A DNA stretch of 13,482 nt, from assembly GCA_005779345.1 (NCBI GenBank), contig SXJQ01000068.1, positions 1 through 13,482 of the forward strand, given 5' to 3'. Each line of letters opens with the position of its first letter. Positions within the stretch are counted from its first letter, which is position 1. A model generated the notes under the pieces. That model was not told the origin of the DNA. It saw nothing but the letters and a program-made list of their open reading frames with translations, and made no database searches. This DNA comes from Actinomycetota bacterium. GTDB taxonomy: Bacteria > Actinomycetota > Acidimicrobiia > IMCC26256 > PALSA-610. Of the stretch, positions 6,944 to 12,948 are shown one piece after another. The position numbers were made by a program, and so were the translations under genes.

Positions 6944-7705
6944 ATGACCGACTCCGACGACGGCGCCATCCTCCCGTCGGCCCCGCGCGGCCGATCGCGC
7001 CTCGCGGCGATCTCGCGGCGCGCCTGGTTGATCGCGGGCGCGAGCATCGCCACGCTCCTCGTCGTGGTCGTGGTCGCCGTCGCCGCGAGCGGGGGCGACG
7101 ACGACGATCCGAGCGCAGCCGCGTCGACGACCCGTGCCGCGGAAGCATCGAGCACCGCCGCCCGCGACGGAGCGTCGACGACGGCCGCCGGCGGGTCGAC
7201 CACGACCGGCACGGGCGACCCTGGGAACCCCGACGATCCCGACGGACCGGGTGCGGCCGCGACGACCGACCCGGTGACGGGTGGGTCGATCCCGCCGGGC
7301 ACGACGGTGCCGGGCGCGACGGTTCCGGAGGGCCCGACGACGACGCTGCCGCCGCCGCCCACCACCGACCCGCCGACGCCGTCGACGACCGCCCCCGACA
7401 CGCGCACGGTGACCCAGGCCTATGAGCAGGAGTACGCGCGCTACTGCACCGAGGCGTGGGCCGCCAGCCCCGACGGGATCCTCTACGACCCGGTCGATCC
7501 CGAGTTCTTCTACGAACTGTCGGAGTGCCTCGACTACCTCGACCCGAGCAACGGCGAGTTCTACGACAACGCCCCCGAGGCCGCCCAGGCCGGGATCGAC
7601 GACGCGATCTCGACGATGGAGGACCTCACGCTCGAGTACGTCCTCTGCTGGCTCGACCCGGCCACCGAGCAGTGGGCCGGTTGCTGGTACAGCCCCTACT
7701 ACTGA
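6944..7705 (+). CDS. Membrane-anchored protein with low-complexity stalk and cysteine-containing C-terminal domain
   Basis: A 253-aa protein of unrecognised family. A short basic cytoplasmic tail (about 1-26) is followed by one transmembrane helix (27-49). A stalk rich in Thr, Gly, Pro, Ala and Asp (about 50-151) has several TTT and PPP runs and resembles the spacers of wall-spanning actinobacterial proteins. The outer domain (about 152-253) is acidic and aromatic-rich, with cysteines at 168, 195, 235 and 247, probably two disulfides, ending in WYSPYY. The ATG start has AGGA (6933-6936) 7 bp upstream. It follows the propeller gene by 59 bp with no obvious terminator, so cotranscription is likely. 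It is convergent with the gene ending at 7831. It could be a surface-displayed binding or sensory domain; that is only a guess. Confidence 0.82.
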   Translation: MTDSDDGAILPSAPRGRSRLAAISRRAWLIAGASIATLLVVVVVAVAASGGDDDDPSAAASTTRAAEASSTAARDGASTTAAGGSTTTGTGDPGNPDDPDGPGAAATTDPVTGGSIPPGTTVPGATVPEGPTTTLPPPPTTDPPTPSTTAPDTRTVTQAYEQEYARYCTEAWAASPDGILYDPVDPEFFYELSECLDYLDPSNGEFYDNAPEAAQAGIDDAISTMEDLTLEYVLCWLDPATEQWAGCWYSPYY

Positions 7706-7713
7706 TCCCGCCG

Positions 7714-7821
7714 CCACCGCCCCCGCTGTCCCACCAGGCCGCCACCCGCGGCGGATCCGTGGGACACCACCGCCCCCGCTGTCCCACCAAGCCGCCGCCC
7801 GCGGCGGATCCGTGGGACAGC
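7714..7821. repeat. Two tandem 53-bp repeats, each a nested hairpin, between convergent genes
   Basis: Unit 1 (7714-7766) and unit 2 (7767-7819) are near-identical. Each contains TGTCCCAC pairing with GTGGGACA around an inner CCGCC/GGCGG-type stem. In unit 2 the outer stem is 10 bp (7778-7787 with 7812-7821) and the inner stem 6 bp (7792-7797 with 7802-7807), separated by a four-by-four internal loop. The block fills almost all of the 125-bp gap between the stops of two convergent genes, so it probably acts as a bidirectional terminator. The duplicated two-stem form also resembles REP/BIME-type dispersed intergenic repeats. Confidence 0.75.
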
Positions 7822-7830
7822 AGGCGGGCG

Positions 7831-8670
7831 TCAGGCGCCGAAGTGGCGGGCGAGCTCTTCGGCGGTGGGCGTGTAGACCTCGCCGTCGAACGTGCCGGCG
7901 GGGTTGTGGATCCACACGTGCAACATCTCCGGTGAGCGATCGGCGATCTCGCCCTCGGCACAGCGCCCCGCGGCGTCGGGCTCACCCACGGGGAAGCCGC
8001 TCAACACGACGCAGTACGGATCGGGCGCGTACTCGTGGTAGTGCCACGGCGTCGCCGGGCCGCCGGCCTGACGACCGTGCGCCGTGCCGGCCTCGAGGAA
8101 CATCGCGCCGAGCAGCACCGGTCCGCCGCCCGCGTCGTGGTACATGAGCGCCTCGGGACGTTCCGGATCCGCGTGACCGTCGTCGGCGAGCAGCGCTGGA
8201 TTCACGTAGTGCATCGGGTCGCCGTCGAGGTGCACATACCCGGCAGCGAGCGCGACCTCGACGTCGGCGAAGCGCTCGATGGCCGACAAGGTCGCCGTCG
8301 CGAAGTCGTCGGCCGCGACGAGCTGCGCGGTGTTGGGCAGCGTCGCCACGGACTGTTCGGTGACGAGGAACGTGTTCGTCTGCACGAGGGTGAGGAACCG
8401 ACCGTCGGCGCTGCGCCCCGCATCACGGCGTTCGGTGAACGGCTCGGACCCGAAGTGGTCGTGGCCCGCCGGGATCGAACGGGTCGTCGGCGCGGCGGTC
8501 GTGTTCGTAGCAACCGAGGTCGTGGCAGCCGTGCGGGCCGCCGGCGACGCGTCGTCGCTGGCACGGCCGCACGCGGCGAGCGGGAGCGCCGCGAGCATGC
8601 CGATCAACGGGGTGGCGACCAGCCCTCGGGCAGCGCAGCCGACACGATCACGAAGCGTTCGCCCGTCCAC
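7831..8670 (-). CDS. Lipoprotein with HxH motif, last gene of UnbV-UnbU operon
   Basis: A 279-aa lipoprotein: an arginine-containing n-region, lipobox LPLAAC (Cys34) and a Thr/Ala-rich linker (about 40-65). The mature domain carries histidines in conserved-looking settings: DPMHYVNP (His154), LMYHD (178), TPWHYHEY (210, 212) and EMLHVWIHN (251, 255). The clustered HxH plus further His and acidic residues suggest metal binding, but I do not assign an enzyme. I recall actinobacterial proteins with similar MHY-NP, LLGAMF and PWH-H segments but cannot name the family. The GTG at 8670 is chosen: GAGG lies about 4 bp upstream and it supplies a normal signal peptide. The alternatives are GTG 8703 (poor ribosome site) and ATG 8598 (leaves no n-region). 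The chosen start overlaps the preceding gene by 67 bp, indicating an operon and coupling. Confidence 0.78.
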   Translation of the reverse strand: MDGRTLRDRVGCAARGLVATPLIGMLAALPLAACGRASDDASPAARTAATTSVATNTTAAPTTRSIPAGHDHFGSEPFTERRDAGRSADGRFLTLVQTNTFLVTEQSVATLPNTAQLVAADDFATATLSAIERFADVEVALAAGYVHLDGDPMHYVNPALLADDGHADPERPEALMYHDAGGGPVLLGAMFLEAGTAHGRQAGGPATPWHYHEYAPDPYCVVLSGFPVGEPDAAGRCAEGEIADRSPEMLHVWIHNPAGTFDGEVYTPTAEELARHFGA

Positions 8671-10136
8671 AAGACCTCGTAGGTGACGTCGAGCGGGCCC
8701 CACTCCCCCGATGCGACCGGCGCCGCGACCCCATCGCGGTACCGATCGACGCGCACGCTACCGCGGAGCGTCGCGAGCACGGCCGGTGCCTCCTGGCCAC
8801 GACGCAACGCGACCGACACGATCACCTCGTCGATCCGGTGCACGGGTACCTCGACCTCGCGCGACGTGGCGGCGGCGCGGAGCCGGTCGTCGAGCGTGTC
8901 GAGCCAGGCGCGATCGGCCATCGCCGCCGCCAGCCCCGGGTCGCGTTCGCGCAGCACGCGCTCCTGCAACGCGAGGTCCTGCACGACATCGGTCGCGATC
9001 TCCGCCGCGGTCGCAGCATCGACCTGCGACGACAGGCGGTCGTCGGCGACGCTCGCCCGTGGCCGCTCGCCCGCCGGCACGGCCGGGAACTCGACCGACG
9101 ACGCGACCGGATCGGCGGCAACGGGCCGCGCCGGGATCCCCGCGCCGACGAGCGCCGCGACGAACGCGATCGCCGCCCCCGGTCGGCGCCACCGAGCCGT
9201 CGCCGCGCCGCGCGGTGGGAGCCGTTCGAGCAGCGGTCGCAGCGCGCACGCGATCGTCAGGGCCGACAACAACGCGACCTTCGCCCCGAACTCGGTCGTC
9301 TGCGGCGCGATCAGCAGCGCGGCGACGAGACCGATGCCGACGCCATAGATCGTCTGGGCGCGCGCGCCCTGGGGAACCGTGCGCGGGTCGGTGATCATGA
9401 ACCCGAGGAAGATCAGCACCTCGGGCGACGTCACGAGCGTCGACCAGAAGTCGAATCCGCAGAGTTCGCCGACGTGCCACGACGCGGTGATGCAGTGCCC
9501 CGGGATCGTCACGACGGCGAGCCCCGCGGCGAACGCGGCCCAGAATCCGATCGCGATCCGCAATAGGTGGAGCCGACCCAGGATCAACACGGCGCCGACG
9601 ACGATCACCGCCACCGCGAAGGCGAGGCTCGGCGACCACGGCCCCCACCAGAACTCGAGCGGGTCCACCCGATCGGAACCGAGCGCGAGGAAGCACACCA
9701 CCAGCCCGAGGTTCGACGGGTTGAACAAGGGGCGGTCGTCGACCCGGATCAGATACTTGGAGGCGAGCCCGAGCGCCGCGGTCGCGGCATAGATCCACGC
9801 GCCGCGCAGGCTCCACCAGTCGCCGTGCTCGGTGCCGGGGACGCGCAGGATCAGGGCGATGCCGTTGCCGGTGAGCATCGCGCTCGCTGGCCACACGATC
9901 GCGTGCGCGCGACGCATCGTGATCACGACCTCGGCCACCGCGGCGGTGAGCACGGCCACGAAAATCTGCGCGATCGAAAGGCGGAACTCGAGCACGGTCT
10001 GGCCGAGGACCTGCACGGTGACGAGTACCGCGGCGGTGTGCAGGCGGGCGTCGCGCAACGACGGGCCGACGAGCGCGAACTCACGTCCGCGCAGGCGTAC
10101 GGTGCGGGGCGCGGCGCGCGCGACGCCCGCGGTCAT
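8604..10136 (-). CDS. UnbU/RnfD-NqrB-like polytopic membrane protein with C-terminal extension
   Basis: A 510-aa protein. Residues about 30-340 are strongly hydrophobic with around ten membrane segments. PLFNPSNLGLV (137-147) and FMITDPRTVP (246-255) correspond to the 'FNP' and 'F-TDP' signatures of RnfD/NqrB subunits. The SGAT-type threonine motif that carries covalent FMN in those subunits is not visible, so this is probably a non-redox paralogue. Such membrane proteins paired with an ASPIC/UnbV protein are the UnbU type known from enediyne clusters. Residues about 341-510 add a soluble domain with a helical region (365-425) and beta strands ending near VTYEVLWTG and RFVIVSA, probably outside the membrane. 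The ATG overlaps the upstream gene's TGA in ATGA, so the two are translationally coupled. In-frame sequence upstream of this ATG is antisense-like shadow and was excluded. Its biochemical role is unknown. Confidence 0.82.
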   Translation of the reverse strand: MTAGVARAAPRTVRLRGREFALVGPSLRDARLHTAAVLVTVQVLGQTVLEFRLSIAQIFVAVLTAAVAEVVITMRRAHAIVWPASAMLTGNGIALILRVPGTEHGDWWSLRGAWIYAATAALGLASKYLIRVDDRPLFNPSNLGLVVCFLALGSDRVDPLEFWWGPWSPSLAFAVAVIVVGAVLILGRLHLLRIAIGFWAAFAAGLAVVTIPGHCITASWHVGELCGFDFWSTLVTSPEVLIFLGFMITDPRTVPQGARAQTIYGVGIGLVAALLIAPQTTEFGAKVALLSALTIACALRPLLERLPPRGAATARWRRPGAAIAFVAALVGAGIPARPVAADPVASSVEFPAVPAGERPRASVADDRLSSQVDAATAAEIATDVVQDLALQERVLRERDPGLAAAMADRAWLDTLDDRLRAAATSREVEVPVHRIDEVIVSVALRRGQEAPAVLATLRGSVRVDRYRDGVAAPVASGEWGPLDVTYEVLWTGERFVIVSAALPEGWSPPR

Positions 10137-12004
10137 GTGGCGTCGCCGGCCACGACGATCGTGTCGTTCGGCGACACGTCGCTGAGCGCGGCCGTGTCGC
10201 CGTCGGGCCACGTCACCTCGACGCTGAAGGTGCCTCCGGCGACGTCGCCGAGCCCGAAGTGCACGACGGTCTCGCTCTGGCCCAGGTAGTCGGTCGCCGA
10301 CCCGACCACCTGGCGGCCGACGACCTGGTCGCCCGACCGCACGGTGACGCTCGCACCGAGGGCCGTGGCACCGTCGCGTCCCGGGGCGACGATCACCCGC
10401 AAGAAGTCGCCGGTTTCGGTCGAGACGTTGCGGAACAGCCGCGGTTGCGCGCCCGGCGAGGCCCCCAATAGGTCGAGGAGCCCGTCGCCGTCGAAGTCGA
10501 GTACCGCCAGGCCGCGCCCGTTGCGCAGGTCGAACCCGGCCGCGGCCGCAACGTCGCGGAACCGGCCGGCGCCGTCGTTGCGCCAGAGCCGCGGCGCGCC
10601 GTCGAGATACGGGGCGGCGAGGTCGGTGATCAACAGGTCGAGCCCGCCGAGTTGCACGAGATCGGGCGTGCCGCGGTTGGTGAGGTCGACGAACGCGCTC
10701 CCCCAGCCCCAGCCGCCGTCGCGCACGCCCGCCGCGTCGGTGATGTCGACGAACGTGCCGTCGCCCACGTTGCGATACAGCCGGTTGCCGGTCGCTCCCC
10801 AATTGCCGCCCTTGGCGATGCTCGAGCCGCGCGCGTCGAACACCGACGACACGAACCGATCGGGGAGACCGTCGCCGTCGACATCGCCGGTCGCCGAACC
10901 CATGCCGTTCTCCTCCGCGCCGACCCCCGCCGCGACCGTGACCTCGCGGAACGTCCCGTCGCCGGCGTTGCGGAACAGCCGGCTCGTCGCGAAGTCGCCC
11001 GTCACCGACAAGTCGGGCCAGCCGTCGGCGTCGAGATCGGCGAACGATGCGCCGAACGCGTAGACGGGCCCGAGCGCAGCGATCGACACGCCGGCCGCGG
11101 CCGTCGCGTCGGTGAACGACCCCGGCGCCGCGGCACCGCGGTTGTGCAGGAGCCGACCGTCGACCGGCGGCCCCGCATCGCCGGCGCTCGACCCGAGGTA
11201 CTCGGTCACGTAGAAGTCGGGCCAGCCGTCGCGGTCGTAGTCGCCGACCGCGATCGAGAACCCGGCGTGCAGCGCGGGCGCATCCGGCGCGAACCCCTGC
11301 TCCTCGCCGACCTCGACGAACCGACCGTCGTCGTTGCGGAACAGCAGCGGCCGCGCCGCGACGATGGTGTTGACCGCGAGATCGAGGTCGCCGTCGCGAT
11401 CGATGTCGGCGAACGCGGCGCCCGAGGTCGGGATCTCGGGCAGCACGTCGAGTCCGACGGCGGCCGTGATGTCGGTGAACGCACCGTCGTCGTTGCGAAA
11501 GAGGCGCCCGCTGCCGTCGAGCCGCGGCACGTACACGTCGGGGTCGAGGTCGGCGTCGACATCGCCGACGGCCACGCCACCGGTGAATCGCTCCATCTGG
11601 CAGAACGCGCCCGCGACCGCGTCGCCCGCCTTCGGGTCGACGTCGGGGAACGCCGCGAACAGCGCCGGATCGTTGAGCCGGCACGTCGGCGGGATGCACG
11701 GCGGCACCGCGGGGAGCGCGAGCCCCACCGCCTCGGTGACCTCCTCGAACCGCAATCCGTCGACGACCTCGACCTCTCCGACGAACGTGCTCGCCGGCGC
11801 GGTCGACGGCGACACCGCCGGAGCCTCGGCGGGCCGGCAGTCGTGGGCCGCCGCGGTGGGCACGGAACTCGCGCCACCCTCATCGGTCGCGTCGCCGGAG
11901 CAGCCCGCGAACACGGCGACGGCGACCACCACGGACCAGACCGCGCAGCATCGGAACAGGGGCCGGGATCGTTGCCGCGTCCGCCTCGCACCTCGGCCCA
12001 CCAC
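10133..12004 (-). CDS. UnbV-type lipoprotein: seven FG-GAP/VCBS repeats plus ASPIC/UnbV domain (CRTAC1 family)
   Basis: A 623-aa lipoprotein with a very basic n-region and lipobox VFAGC (Cys35). After a linker and a cysteine-containing region (Cys103, 108, 135), seven FG-GAP/VCBS repeats begin near residues 144, 196, 251, 319, 372, 437 and 500. Most carry calcium-site motifs of the D.D.DG..D type and an (L)(F/Y)RN.(D/G)G.F strand. Together they predict a seven-bladed integrin-like propeller. Residues about 543-615 match the ASPIC/UnbV domain, with GASVTVR, SATDYLGQSE, VHFGLG and VTWPDG. UnbV proteins are conserved in enediyne cassettes but also occur widely as 'CRTAC1 family' proteins of unknown role. 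GTG 12004 or GTG 12001 could be the start; no Shine-Dalgarno is seen, but a TAGCGT box 6 bp upstream suggests a leaderless mRNA. It is the first gene of a three-gene operon. Confidence 0.88.
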   Translation of the reverse strand: MVGRGARRTRQRSRPLFRCCAVWSVVVAVAVFAGCSGDATDEGGASSVPTAAAHDCRPAEAPAVSPSTAPASTFVGEVEVVDGLRFEEVTEAVGLALPAVPPCIPPTCRLNDPALFAAFPDVDPKAGDAVAGAFCQMERFTGGVAVGDVDADLDPDVYVPRLDGSGRLFRNDDGAFTDITAAVGLDVLPEIPTSGAAFADIDRDGDLDLAVNTIVAARPLLFRNDDGRFVEVGEEQGFAPDAPALHAGFSIAVGDYDRDGWPDFYVTEYLGSSAGDAGPPVDGRLLHNRGAAAPGSFTDATAAAGVSIAALGPVYAFGASFADLDADGWPDLSVTGDFATSRLFRNAGDGTFREVTVAAGVGAEENGMGSATGDVDGDGLPDRFVSSVFDARGSSIAKGGNWGATGNRLYRNVGDGTFVDITDAAGVRDGGWGWGSAFVDLTNRGTPDLVQLGGLDLLITDLAAPYLDGAPRLWRNDGAGRFRDVAAAAGFDLRNGRGLAVLDFDGDGLLDLLGASPGAQPRLFRNVSTETGDFLRVIVAPGRDGATALGASVTVRSGDQVVGRQVVGSATDYLGQSETVVHFGLGDVAGGTFSVEVTWPDGDTAALSDVSPNDTIVVAGDAT

Positions 12005-12050
12005 ACCGCAACGCTACGCCGAGACCGATGCGAGCGGTACCGTCGTCGGA
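12005..12050. promoter_or_regulatory. 46-bp divergent promoter with two leaderless-type -10 boxes
   Basis: On the minus strand TAGCGT (12016-12011) ends 6 bp before the GTG at 12004. On the plus strand TACCGT (12038-12043) ends 7 bp before the ATG at 12051. Both fit the actinobacterial TANNNT consensus at the spacing that places the transcription start on the start codon. Neither gene has a convincing Shine-Dalgarno sequence. Any -35 contacts would overlap the opposite -10 box, so the two promoters may exclude each other. No good TTGACA match is present. Confidence 0.5.
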
Positions 12051-12941
12051 ATGCGTGCGCAGCGTCGCATCTCGGCCCGTGCCGGCGCCGCCGCCGGGGC
12101 GCTGCTGCTCGCCGCCGGCGCGGGCGCGTGCAGTCCCGACAGCGAACGTGCCGACACCGAGACCGCCGACCCCGCGACTTCCGCCACCGACCTCGACACC
12201 GCGCTCGAGCGGTCGGTCGCGTGGTCGTCGGCGCGGCTCGACGCGGCCGACCCGTACACGCTCGTGGTCTTCGACTTCGTGCACCGTCGCTACGCGATCG
12301 CCGAGTTCGCCGACGCGCGTGCCCTCGCCCGCAGCGGCGTCGCCGACGCGGATCCGGCTGCCGAACCCGAGTTGCGGCTCGTCCGACCCGACGTTCGCGT
12401 GAACGCGGCGCAACTCGTCGAACCCGACGCCCACGCGCCGTCGGTGCTCGTCCGCGGCGCGCTCGCATGCGACGAACCCGGCACCCCGGCTGGCTTCGAG
12501 GCCCGGCTCGACGCGGCGATCGCGGCGGGTGGTTACGACCTGACCCACGCGGCGGTCGCGATCGGGATCGAGGTCGATCTCGGTTGCGCACCGACCGGCG
12601 GCGACGAACTGCGCGCGCGGATCGTCGACGCGCTCGCCACGCAGGCGTCCGCCGACACGCGCGTCGACGACGTTGCGATCGAACGCCTCGCGATGCTCGA
12701 GTACCTCGGGGCACGCGAGCGCATCCCGGCCGAGCGAGTCACGGCACTCATCGCGGCACAACGCGCCGACGGGTCGTTCCCCGCCGACGACACCGCGGCC
12801 GCGCTGCACGCGACCGTCCTCGCCACCTGGGTCATCGCCGGCCAGGTCGAGGCAGGCCCCGATCCCCAGGGAGCCGATGCCCAGGGAAGCAGCGTGCCGG
12901 GGGGCGGCGATCCCGCCGCCCCCCTCGCACTGCTCGGATGA
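12051..12941 (+). CDS. Predicted lipoprotein with alpha/alpha-toroid-like motif
   Basis: A 296-aa lipoprotein with a basic n-region, Ala/Leu core and GAGAC lipobox (Cys27). The mature protein is alanine-rich and largely helical by composition, with two further cysteines. Near residues 228-265 it reads RVTALIAAQRADGSFP followed by ALHATVLATWVI. This resembles one helical repeat of terpenoid-cyclase/prenyltransferase toroid proteins (Q..DGSF), but a full toroid cannot be shown and no catalytic Asp motif is seen. The ATG start has no separated Shine-Dalgarno, consistent with leaderless translation from TACCGT at 12038. It is divergent from the UnbV-UnbU operon, hinting at shared control. The last ~30 residues (Gly/Pro/Ala/Asp-rich) are encoded by DNA that forms a perfect hairpin, and they contain a 15-bp-period duplication (CCCAGGGA at 12865 and 12880). 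Confidence 0.75.
   Translation: MRAQRRISARAGAAAGALLLAAGAGACSPDSERADTETADPATSATDLDTALERSVAWSSARLDAADPYTLVVFDFVHRRYAIAEFADARALARSGVADADPAAEPELRLVRPDVRVNAAQLVEPDAHAPSVLVRGALACDEPGTPAGFEARLDAAIAAGGYDLTHAAVAIGIEVDLGCAPTGGDELRARIVDALATQASADTRVDDVAIERLAMLEYLGARERIPAERVTALIAAQRADGSFPADDTAAALHATVLATWVIAGQVEAGPDPQGADAQGSSVPGGGDPAAPLALLG
12899..12924. terminator. Terminator-like hairpin inside the 3' end of a coding sequence
   Basis: A perfect 11-bp stem, GGGGGGCGGCG (12899-12909) with CGCCGCCCCCC (12914-12924), encloses an ATCC loop. It ends 14 bp before the stop codon's first base at 12939. It lies between convergent reading frames whose stops are only 7 bp apart, so there is no intergenic room for a terminator. 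It probably serves both directions and is translated as part of a low-complexity tail. Confidence 0.6.
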
Positions 12942-12948
12942 ATCCGGG

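Noticed and set aside
5382..7148. 588-codon minus-strand open frame opposite the propeller gene
   Set aside because: The opposite strand encodes seven clear PD40 repeats and a signal peptide; this frame shows no domain and no start signal.
7714..7821. Possible CRISPR array
   Set aside because: Only two directly abutting copies without spacers, each strongly self-complementary, and no cas genes; a tandem hairpin repeat explains it.
7456..7935. Plus-strand open frame running through the hairpin repeats
   Set aside because: It overlaps the real membrane-anchored gene in another frame and the end of the convergent lipoprotein; no start signal and proline/arginine-rich shadow composition.
8604..10136. 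Functional RnfD/NqrB subunit of a respiratory complex
   Set aside because: No flavinylation motif is visible and no other rnf or nqr genes are adjacent; the neighbours are lipoproteins.
10137..11699. Upstream extension of the UnbU-like frame across the UnbV gene
   Set aside because: The translated extension is arginine-rich nonsense overlapping the clearly real UnbV gene in another frame; the ATG at 10136 overlapping TGA is the natural start.
7831..12004. Part of an enediyne biosynthetic gene cluster
   Set aside because: UnbV and UnbU types are present, but no polyketide synthase, thioesterase, UnbL or tailoring enzymes are in the window. UnbV-type proteins are widespread outside such clusters. 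The flanks would need checking.
12051..12941. Active terpene cyclase or prenyltransferase
   Set aside because: Only one repeat-like motif is visible, the protein is short and lipidated, and no DXDD-type or zinc-site motif is seen.
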